NCBI RefSeq assembly: GCF_014203835.1
Contig: NZ_JACHJW010000001.1
Span: 3,980,501-4,044,500 of the forward strand
From: Micromonospora polyrhachis
GTDB lineage: Bacteria; Actinomycetota; Actinomycetes; Mycobacteriales; Micromonosporaceae
Direction of reading: 5' to 3'
Length of the DNA: 64,000 bases
The position numbers were made by a program, and so were the translations under genes. Under the pieces are notes generated by a model. That model had not been told where the DNA came from. It did not search any database and saw only the letters and a list, made by a program, of their open reading frames with translations. Shown here one piece after another: positions 16,382-24,852 of this stretch; within the stretch, counting starts at the first letter, position 1, and every line of letters starts with the position of its first letter.

Positions 16382-16705
16382 TCAGAACAGCAGCCGGGAA
16401 CAGAGCAGACAGACCACCACGACCAGCGCCGCGCCGGCGATCAGGCCGACGCCGTACGTCACCGTACGCGCGCCGCGTTCCGCCTCGTCCAGCGCCGGCA
16501 GGTCCTGGGCCGGCAGTTGGCGTGGTGGTGGCGGCTGGAGATGGACCGGCGGGCGCCAGCCCGGTGGCGGCGGGGCGGCCTGGGGCGGTCCCGGATAGCT
16601 GGGCGGCGGCGGTACGGGGTGCGCGGGCGGAGGTGCCTCGGCCGCCGGGTCGGCTGGTCGGCGCCAGAGGCTGTCGTCGGGGGTCGCACCACTGGGCGTC
16701 GTCAC
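16382..16705 (-). CDS. Pro-rich tail-anchored membrane protein
   Basis: 107 residues from GTG 16705 (GTG/ATG 16723 also in frame). Residues 15-70 are Pro-rich (PPPAHPVPPPPSYPGPPQ), and the C-terminus is one hydrophobic helix (VGLIAGAALVVVVCLLCSRL). It is convergent with the DUF2231 gene. The start of the leaderless 63-residue gene lies 81 bp away, divergent. Proteins like this are common in Micromonosporaceae; no function is known. Confidence 0.72.
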   Translation of the reverse strand: MTTPSGATPDDSLWRRPADPAAEAPPPAHPVPPPPSYPGPPQAAPPPPGWRPPVHLQPPPPRQLPAQDLPALDEAERGARTVTYGVGLIAGAALVVVVCLLCSRLLF

Positions 16706-16786
16706 GCCGTCCGACGCTACCAACCGACTGTGATGCGGACACGGGCTGGCGCGCCCAGATCGTCGAGTCGGCTAGGCTGGTCCGCT

Positions 16787-16978
16787 GTGAGCAGGGTGGA
16801 CAAGCCGCAGGATGCGGATGCGGGCCCGGATCGGGCAGCCGACCGGCGGGTCAGCCCTGCCGGCGGCAGGTTCGTACTGCCCGAGCAGTCCCGGGACGAC
16901 ACCGACCAGGGCTGGGGCGAGCGACCGTACTCCAACGACGAACGGCTGCTGGCCGATCGCCCGCCGCACTGGGATTGA
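16787..16978 (+). CDS. 63-residue conserved actinobacterial protein
   Basis: Small soluble protein ending NDERLLADRPPHWD, a C-terminal signature (DERL...PPHW) conserved in short actinobacterial hypothetical proteins. It is acidic and probably disordered. The GTG at 16787 lies 8 nt after TAGGCT (16773-16778) with no ribosome binding site, a good leaderless promoter. Function is unknown. Confidence 0.8.
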   Translation: MSRVDKPQDADAGPDRAADRRVSPAGGRFVLPEQSRDDTDQGWGERPYSNDERLLADRPPHWD

Positions 16979-17017
16979 CGTCGGAACGACCAAGCCCTAA
17001 GGCCGCGACCATGACGG

Positions 17018-17077
17018 TTTGACGTCGGACGGAACGCTTTGACGTCGGACGGGATGGTTTGCCGTCGGACGGGTGAC
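17018..17077. repeat. Three tandem 20-bp repeats
   Basis: Units start at 17018, 17038 and 17058 with exact 20-bp period. The conserved core is TTTGACGTCGGACGG (third copy TTTGCCGTCGG). A partial copy, TTGACGTCGGAACG, starts at ~16975 over the stop of the small gene. They lie between convergent genes. Confidence 0.85.
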
Positions 17078-17146
17078 AGCGTTGCGGCGGGAAACGACGG
17101 CTGAAGCCGGGGCGGCGTGGACTGGCGATCATGGCGGAGACCGTCG

Positions 17147-17740
17147 TCAGGGCCGCACGATGATCGAGAAACGGACGTCCTCCGGCATGCCCACCACCCG
17201 GTTCGCCTGATCTGGCGGCAGTGCCAGATAGAGGGCGCTCGTCCCGTCGGCGGCCGGAGCCGAACCGATCACGTCGAGCACCAACGCCCGGGCGGCCAGC
17301 AACGTCGGTTCGGATGATCGGGCAGCTGACCCGGTGCCGCCCGGTACGGCCAGCAGGTCCACCCGAGCCCCGGGGTGTACGACCGCGAGGGCGGCGGGCT
17401 CGGCGAGCCGCACCGGCACTCCGACGGTGCCGATCGGCACGGCGAGCCGGTCCGGAACTGGCGTCGGGGCCAGCTCGGGGCCGGGACCGCCGTTCGCCGG
17501 ACCCACCCGGGTATCGGACCCGCTGGTGGGTGGCGATGCTCCGGGACCAGAACCGCCCGCCGCCGGGACGGCAGCGGGACACGACTGCCGGGTCTCCTGG
17601 GCGTAGAGGATGCCAGCTGCCAGCGCGAGCAGCGCTGCGACCAGCGCTGTCCGGAGGAGGGTCGCCCGGCGGGGCAGGGTCGCCCACCGGCTCGGCCGCA
17701 GCGTCGGCTCACGCCGTCTCACCCTGCGCTCGATGGTCAT
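17147..17740 (-). CDS. SAF-domain (CpaB/RcpC-like) membrane protein
   Basis: 197 residues. There is a basic N-terminus, one transmembrane helix (ALVAALLALAAGILYA), a Gly/Pro/Ser linker (about 55-90), then a SAF-like domain (LAVPIGTVGVPVRLAEPAALAVVHPGARVDLLAVP). It continues into ALYLALPPDQANRVVGM, typical of RcpC/CpaB proteins of Flp pilus (Tad) secretion systems. No other tad genes are adjacent, so it could be an orphan or serve a system elsewhere. The surrounding small genes are unrelated. Confidence 0.8.
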   Translation of the reverse strand: MTIERRVRRREPTLRPSRWATLPRRATLLRTALVAALLALAAGILYAQETRQSCPAAVPAAGGSGPGASPPTSGSDTRVGPANGGPGPELAPTPVPDRLAVPIGTVGVPVRLAEPAALAVVHPGARVDLLAVPGGTGSAARSSEPTLLAARALVLDVIGSAPAADGTSALYLALPPDQANRVVGMPEDVRFSIIVRP

Positions 17741-17964
17741 GGCCAGCCTCCTCGCGGGCCGGCGACGCCGTGGCGGTTCGGGCGTCGTCCGGTGCGTCGG
17801 AGGCTAGCCAGCCGACGATCGGTGACGCAGCCGACAGCGACCCGCCTGTGGATAACTTGCCGACCTGTGGAAAACCGGCGGTCGGGGCCAGCAGCCGTGG
17901 TGCCGTCGCGCCGCGTTGCCGCTGAGCAGTAGCGGGGGTGTAGGGCTGCTGGGTTGCGCCGTCG

Positions 17965-18363
17965 TCAGGCCGCGCTGCTGGACGACGACGAGGAGGACGA
18001 CGAGGACGAGGACGCGGAGGAGCCCGAGCCGCCCGTGCCGGTGGACGCCTTCTCCTTGGTGCCGGATCCGTTGGCGCTGCCCGTACCGTTGCTGGTCGCG
18101 GCGGCCGAGTCGGCGCTACCCGTCGTGGACGACCCCGACTTGCCCGAACTGCTCTTGCCGCCGCCGGTGGCGGACTCCGACCCGGAGGACCGCGAGTCGG
18201 TCCGGTAGAAGCCGGACCCCTTGAAGACGATGCCGACGGAGTTGAACACCTTCCGCAGCCGGCCCTCGCACGACGGGCACACGGACAGCGGCTCGTCGCT
18301 GAAGGACTGCACCGCCTCCAGTTGGTGTCCGCACTCGGTGCATGCGTACTGGTACGTGGGCAC
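17965..18363 (-). CDS. FmdB-family zinc ribbon protein with poly-Ser tail
   Basis: 132 residues from GTG 18363, fixed by GGAGGAG three to five nt upstream. The N-terminal zinc ribbon is PTYQYACTECG...SVCPSCEG, two CxxC pairs typical of FmdB putative regulators, followed by RKVFNSVGIVFKGSGFYRTDSR. The second half is low complexity (Ser/Gly/Thr), ending in a run of 15 or more serines encoded by an AGC/TCG/TCC microsatellite. FmdB function is unproven. The tail is likely length-variable between strains. Confidence 0.88.
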   Translation of the reverse strand: MPTYQYACTECGHQLEAVQSFSDEPLSVCPSCEGRLRKVFNSVGIVFKGSGFYRTDSRSSGSESATGGGKSSSGKSGSSTTGSADSAAATSNGTGSANGSGTKEKASTGTGGSGSSASSSSSSSSSSSSSAA

Positions 18364-18456
18364 GGTCTCCTCCGGATCTTGCAAGCCTGGTTGGCACTCG
18401 ACGTATCCGAGTGCCAATGGTGCGCCATCGTCGCCCATTTCGTCCAGCCGGACCCG

Positions 18457-19089
18457 TCATCCGGGCGGTCGGTCGGTCGTCAACAGCCGCAGTCCGGCCG
18501 CCGGGGTGATCACTGCTCGTACGCGCTGGTCGTGGGGAAGGGCTGGAGTCTCCTCGATCAACTCGCCGTCGTGCAGCAGCGCCACGGTCAGCGTACCCAC
18601 GCCGGCCCGGGCCAGCGCCCGGTCGTACGAGCCACCGCCCCGGCCCAGGCGCACCCCCCGGGTGTCCACCGCCACCGCTGGCACCACGATCAGGTCGGCG
18701 GCACCGACGGCGGTCACCCCGAGCCGCGGGCCGGTCGGTTCCCGCAGCCCGCGACCGGCCGGCACGAGCGATCCCGGCCCCGAATAGGTGGCCCAATCCA
18801 GGTCCAGATCGGGACACAGTGCCGGCAACAGCAGTTGCCCGGCCGGTCCGAGTGCGGTGCGAAGGACATCCGGAAGGTCGCCCCCGCCCGGCTCGGAGCC
18901 CACCGGAACGTAGCTGGCGGCCAGGTGCGGGCGCATCCGGCGTACCAGATCGACGAGCTGAGCCTGGACGAGCCCGGCCGCCGCGATCCGGGTTTCCGCT
19001 GGTAGCGACCGGCGGCGGGCGAGTAGTACGGCGCGAAGTTCGGTCTTGGCCGCCACGACCGCTTCCGCTTCATCCGAAAAATCCGGCAC
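18457..19089 (-). CDS. 5-formyltetrahydrofolate cyclo-ligase
   Basis: 210 residues. The ATP/substrate motif VDTRGVRLGRGGGSYDRAL is the diagnostic segment (G-x-G-x-G-x-YD). The N-terminal KTELRAVLLARRRSLP also fits. The enzyme converts 5-formyl-THF to 5,10-methenyl-THF with ATP, clearing the storage folate. GTG 19089 has CCAGGAG 7-8 nt upstream; a longer frame would run into the divergent cyclase promoter. The FmdB gene lies 94 bp downstream on the same strand, a pairing common in actinobacteria. Confidence 0.92.
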   Translation of the reverse strand: MPDFSDEAEAVVAAKTELRAVLLARRRSLPAETRIAAAGLVQAQLVDLVRRMRPHLAASYVPVGSEPGGGDLPDVLRTALGPAGQLLLPALCPDLDLDWATYSGPGSLVPAGRGLREPTGPRLGVTAVGAADLIVVPAVAVDTRGVRLGRGGGSYDRALARAGVGTLTVALLHDGELIEETPALPHDQRVRAVITPAAGLRLLTTDRPPG

Positions 19090-19173
19090 GCAACACTCCT
19101 GGAGCAACTCCTGGCTAATCGATGGAGCTGTGTCAGCATCGCAGCAACCGATGCGGAACCTCCGGGGGGACGA

Positions 19174-21567
19174 GTGACGCTGCGTGGACGGCTGACCATC
19201 GCCTTCCTCGTGGTCGTGCTCGGCCCGGTCCTGCTCGGAGCCTTCTTCGTCGGCGGCACCATCGCCACGGTCAGCCGCAACCGCTCCGAGGAGCAGCTCA
19301 GGATCGCCACGGCAGCGGTCCGTACCTCGATCAGTGCGCTGTGTCGACAATTACACGCCGCCGCCGACACGGTCGCGGTGGTGACCGACCCGGCAACGCG
19401 GGCCGGTACCGCCGGCCAGGTGGTTGCCCGAGGGTTGGCGACCTCGATTTCGGTGACCGACGTCACCGGGACGATCGTCCACCAGACGCTCGGCGCACCG
19501 CCTGGCCCCTGGGTGGACTGTGCCAGCCCCGACCCGCCCGACCAGCGGGTACGTGCCCTCGCGGCGCGGATCGAGCTGCGCGACGCAGCCGGCACCGGGA
19601 CCGGTTCGGTGATCGCGACCCAACTCATCGACGCCGCGTTCGTGTCCCGGCTCGCGGGAGCCGTCGGGGCTGCCGTGACCCTGCTCGGCGGCCCCGCCCC
19701 GACCGACGGGGTGGAGGCCAGCACCGAGGCGCCGGAAGACCGTGACGCAGTGGTCACCGCTGCCCGGCGGATCCGAGGTGACCGGGGCGTTGCCGCAGAG
19801 GGGGACCGGTACGTCCGGCGGGTCACCCCGGCACCGGGCCAACCCTTGTCGCTGGTGCTGTCGGTGCCGTACGACCAGCCCCAGGGCCGGTACGCCGTCC
19901 TCGTCATGGCCGTACTGCTCGCCGGCCTGCTGGCGGTGCTCGCCGCGTGGCGACTGGCCCGGAGCACCACCCGGCCACTGGCCGAACTTGCCCGCGCGGT
20001 GACCCGGGTCGCCAGCGGGGACCTGACCGTCCGGGTACCGGTCCGGACCCAGGACGAGATCGGTCGGCTGGCCAGCACCTTCAACCGGATGACCCGGGAG
20101 ACCCAGGCGTACGTGCAGGCCCTCACCACCAGTCGGGACCAACTGCGTGGCCACCTGGCCGTGCTCGGTGACACCCTCTCCAGCACCCACGACCTACACC
20201 GGATCCTCCAGGTGATCCTGCAGACCGCGCTCGCCGCGACCGGGGCTCGGGCCGGCGTGGTGCTCCTGTTGGACCAGGCCACGGGCACCCTGGTCGGCCA
20301 GTGTGCCGAAGGGCTCGAAGAACGCTGGCCGGCCCGGGTCGAGTTGCCGGGTGGAAGGCCCGTGGGGCCCGACTCGCCGAGCGCAGGCTCGGTGGGGTCC
20401 GACTCGCCGGATGGAAGGTCGGTCGGGGTCGAATCGGCCGGTGCTGGGTCGGCTGATGCCGGATCGTTCACCGGCTCGCCGTCGGCCGATGATCCGATCG
20501 AATCGGCGTTCAGCGACCCGACCGCGTTGCGGATCCCGATCGGGGTCGGCCTGCTCGGGATGGTCGCCGCGACCGGTGAGCCGCAACGGGGACGGGTCGG
20601 CCGGGACAGCACCCCACTGTCCGGATTCGAGCCCCGGTGCGAGACCTTTGTGGCCGTACCCTTCTCGGCCCCGGCAGCCACCATGGCCGAGGCGATGCCC
20701 GTACCGCAGCCCCGCTCCGGTGGCGGCCAGCCGGGGGCGGTCACCCCGATCGTCGCGCTCGGCGTACTGGCGCTCTACGACCGACTCGGTTCCGACGAGT
20801 TCGACGACGCGGACCTGGTCACCCTGCGGACCTTCGCCGGGCACGCGGCGGTGGCGGTGGACAACGTACGGGTGCACGAGGAGGCCCAACGGCTCTCGTT
20901 GACCGATCCGCTGACCGGGCTGTGGAACTACCGCTACCTGAAGGAGTCGATCCGGCGGGAAGTGGAACGAGCCAGCCGTTTCGGCCGCATGCTCAGCGTG
21001 CTCGCGCTCGACCTGGACCGGTTCAAGGAGGTCAACGACACGTACGGGCACCCGGCCGGGGACGCCGTGCTGGCCGAGTTCGCCCGACGCGTACGCGGTG
21101 CGCTGCGCGAGGTCGACCTCGCCTTCCGGCAGGGCGGCGAGGAGTTCGTGGTGCTGTTGCCGGAAACCGACGCCCGGGGTGCCGCCACCGTCGCCGACCG
21201 CCTCGGGGCCGCCATCCGGGACAGCCCGATCGCCGTCGACCCGAATCCCGGCCCGGGTATGACCGCCGCCCGCTGCCTCATTTCGGTCACCGTCTCCATC
21301 GGTATCGCCGTCTTCCCCGACCACGCGACCACCGGGGCGCAGGTGCTCGACGCCGCCGACGACGCGCTGTACGCCGCGAAGGCGGCCGGTCGGGACACGT
21401 ACCGGGTGGCGGTGGCCGCCGAACGTCCGGTCGGTGCGGAGATTCCGGTCCGGGCGGGTGCCGCCACCCCCGAGGACGGCCTCCCGTGGGCGGGCAAACC
21501 GCCAGGTGGCCGCCCGGGCGGCGCGTCTTCCGGGCCACACCCGCCACGACAGAGCCGTGGCCGATAG
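19174..21567 (+). CDS. Diguanylate cyclase: sensor-TM-HAMP-GAF-GGDEF
   Basis: 797 residues. The order is an N-terminal transmembrane helix (8-30), an extracytoplasmic sensor (~31-238), a second helix (~240-262), HAMP (~263-315), GAF (~345-580) and GGDEF (~590-765). The active site is GGEEF at 654-658, and the inhibitory site REVD at 645-648 is intact, so product-inhibited c-di-GMP synthesis is expected. The GAF domain carries a Ser/Gly/Pro-rich insert (~390-440) with repeated DSPSAGSVGSDSPDG units. GTG start behind GGGGGGA. It is divergent from the cyclo-ligase. The signal sensed is unknown. Confidence 0.93.
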   Translation: MTLRGRLTIAFLVVVLGPVLLGAFFVGGTIATVSRNRSEEQLRIATAAVRTSISALCRQLHAAADTVAVVTDPATRAGTAGQVVARGLATSISVTDVTGTIVHQTLGAPPGPWVDCASPDPPDQRVRALAARIELRDAAGTGTGSVIATQLIDAAFVSRLAGAVGAAVTLLGGPAPTDGVEASTEAPEDRDAVVTAARRIRGDRGVAAEGDRYVRRVTPAPGQPLSLVLSVPYDQPQGRYAVLVMAVLLAGLLAVLAAWRLARSTTRPLAELARAVTRVASGDLTVRVPVRTQDEIGRLASTFNRMTRETQAYVQALTTSRDQLRGHLAVLGDTLSSTHDLHRILQVILQTALAATGARAGVVLLLDQATGTLVGQCAEGLEERWPARVELPGGRPVGPDSPSAGSVGSDSPDGRSVGVESAGAGSADAGSFTGSPSADDPIESAFSDPTALRIPIGVGLLGMVAATGEPQRGRVGRDSTPLSGFEPRCETFVAVPFSAPAATMAEAMPVPQPRSGGGQPGAVTPIVALGVLALYDRLGSDEFDDADLVTLRTFAGHAAVAVDNVRVHEEAQRLSLTDPLTGLWNYRYLKESIRREVERASRFGRMLSVLALDLDRFKEVNDTYGHPAGDAVLAEFARRVRGALREVDLAFRQGGEEFVVLLPETDARGAATVADRLGAAIRDSPIAVDPNPGPGMTAARCLISVTVSIGIAVFPDHATTGAQVLDAADDALYAAKAAGRDTYRVAVAAERPVGAEIPVRAGAATPEDGLPWAGKPPGGRPGGASSGPHPPRQSRGR

Positions 21568-21576
21568 TCTCGCGAC

Positions 21577-22527
21577 ATGTCGGATGCCTCAACGACCCAA
21601 GCCACGTCCACCGCACCGGCTGGACAGCGGGCGGTGAAGGCGGTCATCCCGGCCGCTGGCCTCGCCACCCGCTTCCTGCCTGCCACCAAGGCCGTGCCCA
21701 AAGAGCTGTTGCCCGTGGTCGATCGACCGGTGCTGCAGTACATCGTCGAGGAGGCCGCCGCAGCGGGCATCGGCGACATCCTGCTCGTCACCGGCCGGGG
21801 CAAGACCTCGATGATCGACCACTTCGACCGGCAGCCCTACCTGGAAGCCAGACTGGAGGAGAAGGGCGACACCGAGCGGTTGGCCGCCATCCGGCGTCCC
21901 AGCGAACTGGCCGAGATCTACACCTGTCGGCAGGGCGAGCCGCTCGGCCTCGGACACGCGGTGTCGTACGCCGAGTCGCACGTCGGCGACGAGCCGTTCG
22001 CCGTACTGTTGGGCGACGAGTTCGTCGACCTGTCGGAGCCGCTGCTTCCGGCCATGCTCGACATCCAGGCCCGGACCGGCGGCATCGTGCTCGCCTTCCT
22101 GGAGGTCGCTCCCGAGGAGACCAAGCGGTACGGCATCGCCTCCGTCGAGCCGGCCGACGGCAACCTGTCCGACCTCGGTGAGGTGGTCAAGGTGACCGGG
22201 CTGGTGGAGAAGCCGGACCCGGCCCAAGCCCCGAGCAACCTCGCCGTACTCGGCCGGTACGTCCTACCCAGCCGCATCTTCGAGGCGATCAAACGGACTG
22301 GGCCGGGCAGCGGCGGAGAGATCCAGCTGACCGACGCGATGGGGCTGCTGCTCAAGGAAGGGGTGCCGGTGCACGGCATCGTCTACCGGGGCACCCGCTA
22401 CGACACCGGAATGCCATTGGGCTACCTCCAGGCGGTCGTACAGATCGCCTGCCAGCGCGACGACCTGGGCCCGGAGTTCCGGCGGTGGCTCGGCGAGTTC
22501 GTCGGCAGCTTCGGGCGGGGTACATGA
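21577..22527 (+). CDS. galU: UTP-glucose-1-phosphate uridylyltransferase
   Basis: 316 residues. The nucleotidyltransferase signature VIPAAGLATRFLPATKAVPKE (truncated here to the key Gly/Arg/Lys residues) is followed by EIQLTDAM and LGRYVLPSRIF. It makes UDP-glucose from UTP and glucose-1-phosphate for cell-envelope glycans and trehalose. It starts 6 nt after TAGTCT with no ribosome binding site (leaderless), 9 bp beyond the cyclase stop. It opens the galU-glp-rimJ-sepX cluster, conserved across actinobacteria. Confidence 0.94.
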   Translation: MSDASTTQATSTAPAGQRAVKAVIPAAGLATRFLPATKAVPKELLPVVDRPVLQYIVEEAAAAGIGDILLVTGRGKTSMIDHFDRQPYLEARLEEKGDTERLAAIRRPSELAEIYTCRQGEPLGLGHAVSYAESHVGDEPFAVLLGDEFVDLSEPLLPAMLDIQARTGGIVLAFLEVAPEETKRYGIASVEPADGNLSDLGEVVKVTGLVEKPDPAQAPSNLAVLGRYVLPSRIFEAIKRTGPGSGGEIQLTDAMGLLLKEGVPVHGIVYRGTRYDTGMPLGYLQAVVQIACQRDDLGPEFRRWLGEFVGSFGRGT

Positions 22528-22599
22528 CCAGCCTCTCCCGTTGCCGGTCACAGCGGACGATCCGAAGAACCGGCATACCGGATCGGGTGAGGTGACGAT

Positions 22600-23928
22600 G
22601 TGACCGCGACGGCCGATGCCGAGGCGGCCGCCAACGAGCTGACGCCGCTCGCCGACTACCTGGGCAGCGTGCTGCGCAGGTTACGCGCGCTGCCGCCGCT
22701 CGACCTCGACCTGACCCAGGCATACGGCAACGTCCTCGCCGAGGACGTCGTCGCGCCGAACTCCTATCCGGCTTTCGACCAAGCCGCGATCGACGGGTAT
22801 GCGGCCCGTTGGGAGGACATCTCCGGTGCCGGCCGGGGCGACTACGCCCCGGCCGGCACCGCCGCCTACAGGCCGGTTCGTCGGGACGGCTCCCGCCCGG
22901 TCCGGCTCAACGTCGTCGGCGACCTCGGTGCGGCGAGCTGGCGGCCAGTCCGGCTGACCCAGGGTTGCTGCTTCTCGGTCGCCGCCGGGGCTCCGCTGCC
23001 ACTGGCCGCCGACGTGGTGGTGCCGGTGGAGTGGACCGACCAGGGCATGGCCGCGGTGGAGATCTTCCGTGCGCCCAAGCGCGGGTACGGCGTACGCCGA
23101 GCCGGTGAGGAACTACCGGCCGGCACCCTTCTGGCGCGCTCCGGCACGTACGTCTCGCCGGCCCTGGTCGCCGTCTTCGCCGCGACCGGGATCGGGCATG
23201 TCGTGGTCCGACCCAGCCCCCGTGTGGTGATCGTGGCCACCGGTGACGAACTGGTCGACGTCGGTCGGGCCAGCCAGCCCGGCCAGGTGGTCGACGCGAA
23301 CTCGCACGCCCTCACCGCCGCCGCCGCCGAGGTGGGCGCGGTCGCCTATCGGATCGGCATCTGCGACGACGATCCCGAGGGGCTGCGCGGACTCCTTGAG
23401 GACCAGACTCTTCGAGCCGACCTGATCATCACCACCGGAGGCACCGGTACCGGCCCGGGTGACATGGTGCGGCGCATCCTGTCCCGCAGGGACGGTGGTC
23501 GGGCGGGCCCGGTGTCCTTCACCAAGGTCGCGCTCTACCCGGGGGCCGCGCTCGGCTTCGGTACGGTCGGCGCGGAGGAGGTGCCGGTCGTCTGCCTGCC
23601 CGGTGAGCCCGGGGCTGCGTTGATCGGGTTCGAGGTGCTGGCCCGGCCGGCGATCCAGTTGCTCGCCGGTGCCGAGCCGGTGTTTCGGCCCAGTGTCCGG
23701 GCACATCTACTGGAGACGGTGCCGTCTCCGGCGGGACTGCGCGAGTTTCGCCCCGCACACGTCGCCGAGCGGCGTGGCGGTGGCTACACGGTGCAGCCAC
23801 TCAGCGGTGGGCCGTACACGCTCTCCGGCCTGGCGGAGGCGAACGGGCTGCTGGTCCTCGGCGAACGGGTGACCACCGCGACGGCCGGATCCACGGTGGA
23901 CGTCCTCTTGCTGGACCGTCGTCGATGA
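22600..23928 (+). CDS. glp: MoeA-like protein, gephyrin-like division factor Glp
   Basis: 442 residues with all MoeA domains: FDQAAIDGYAAR in the N-terminal lobe, the MPT-binding GDELVDVG, TTGGTGTGPGDM, and the C-terminal beta barrel. Sequence alone fits molybdopterin molybdenumtransferase. The gene order galU-moeA-rimJ-membrane protein, however, is that of Corynebacterium glp/glpR and the Streptomyces sepX locus, where this MoeA paralogue takes part in septation. I therefore favour Glp. A dual or purely biosynthetic role remains possible; the test is whether other moeA genes exist in the genome. Confidence 0.85.
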   Translation: MTATADAEAAANELTPLADYLGSVLRRLRALPPLDLDLTQAYGNVLAEDVVAPNSYPAFDQAAIDGYAARWEDISGAGRGDYAPAGTAAYRPVRRDGSRPVRLNVVGDLGAASWRPVRLTQGCCFSVAAGAPLPLAADVVVPVEWTDQGMAAVEIFRAPKRGYGVRRAGEELPAGTLLARSGTYVSPALVAVFAATGIGHVVVRPSPRVVIVATGDELVDVGRASQPGQVVDANSHALTAAAAEVGAVAYRIGICDDDPEGLRGLLEDQTLRADLIITTGGTGTGPGDMVRRILSRRDGGRAGPVSFTKVALYPGAALGFGTVGAEEVPVVCLPGEPGAALIGFEVLARPAIQLLAGAEPVFRPSVRAHLLETVPSPAGLREFRPAHVAERRGGGYTVQPLSGGPYTLSGLAEANGLLVLGERVTTATAGSTVDVLLLDRRR

Positions 23929-24028
23929 ACCGGTACGGTGATCGGTCCGGCCCGACTGCTATGGGGCAGGTCAGGCCGCGGTGCGTGCGGCAGTTTGTCC
24001 GGCCGGATCGATAGCTGGAGGCGGTGTC

Positions 24029-24670
24029 ATGAGACTCAGGGTGGCGATGGGTTGGCCGGTGATGCTCGCCGACGGGCCGGTGTTGCTGCGCCCGTACCGG
24101 CGGTCGGACGCGGCGGCCTGGTCCGAGGTCCGGCGCGCCAACCAGGCGTGGTTGGCGCCCTGGGAGTCGATGCCGGTCGGCAACTGGGCCGACCTGAACT
24201 CGCCGGCCGCGTTTCGTTACGTCTATCGCGACCTGCGTCAATCGGCTCGGCGGGGCGAGGGGATGCCGTTCGCGGTGTGCCTGGTCGAGGAGGGGCGCGA
24301 ACGGCTCGTCGGCCACCTCAACCTGGGCAACATCGTGCGACGGGCGTTCTGCTCGGCGTACGTCGGTTACTGGGTCGACTCGCGGGTGGCGGGTCGAGGC
24401 ATCATGCCCACCGCGTTGGCACTCGTCGTCGACTACGCGTTCGGACCGGGCGGGCTACACCGCATCGAAGTGAACATCCGCCCAGAAAACGGGCCTTCGC
24501 GGCGCGTCGTGGAGAAGCTGGGCTTCCGGGAGGAGGCGTACCACCCCCGGTACATGCACATCGACGGTGCTTGGCGAGATCACATCGGATACGCGATGAC
24601 CAGCGAGGAGATCGTGCCCGAAGGTGGGCTGCTGGCCCGCTGGCACCGGCTGCGGGCCCTCGCTACTTGA
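24029..24670 (+). CDS. RimJ-like GNAT acetyltransferase
   Basis: 213 residues. GNAT fold with LLRPYRRSDAAAW at the start, the acetyl-CoA loop VDSRVAGRGIMPTAL (Q/RxxGxG/A) and RIEVNIRPENGPSRRVVEKLGF, which is the RimJ/RimL ribosomal-protein N-acetyltransferase pattern. ATG 24029 has GGAGG upstream. Conserved third gene of the galU-glp-rimJ-sepX locus. Its substrate in that context is unknown; it may modify a ribosomal or division protein. Confidence 0.9.
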   Translation: MRLRVAMGWPVMLADGPVLLRPYRRSDAAAWSEVRRANQAWLAPWESMPVGNWADLNSPAAFRYVYRDLRQSARRGEGMPFAVCLVEEGRERLVGHLNLGNIVRRAFCSAYVGYWVDSRVAGRGIMPTALALVVDYAFGPGGLHRIEVNIRPENGPSRRVVEKLGFREEAYHPRYMHIDGAWRDHIGYAMTSEEIVPEGGLLARWHRLRALAT

Positions 24671-24852
24671 TCTTCTTCCCGCCCCGCTGGTCGGCGCGGC
24701 GCACGATGTTCCTGGTCGAGGGCCCGTAACCTCAAGTAACTGGAACGTGCGGTAACCACGCCGGACCTGCCCGATCTGCGCGCTGAGCGAAACTGTGCGG
24801 AGATCTTGCCGAGCCGGTGGGTTGCCCGATGTGGGTGACGGGAGGGGTGAGG

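Noticed and set aside
18714-20744. 676-codon open frame on the minus strand across the cyclase gene
   Set aside because: Ser/Arg/Thr-rich shadow of the diguanylate cyclase and cyclo-ligase frames; no domain, and the opposite frame has complete motifs.
20637-22181. 514-codon plus-strand frame overlapping the cyclase and galU
   Set aside because: Gly/Arg-rich frame-shifted reading of both genes; no family match.
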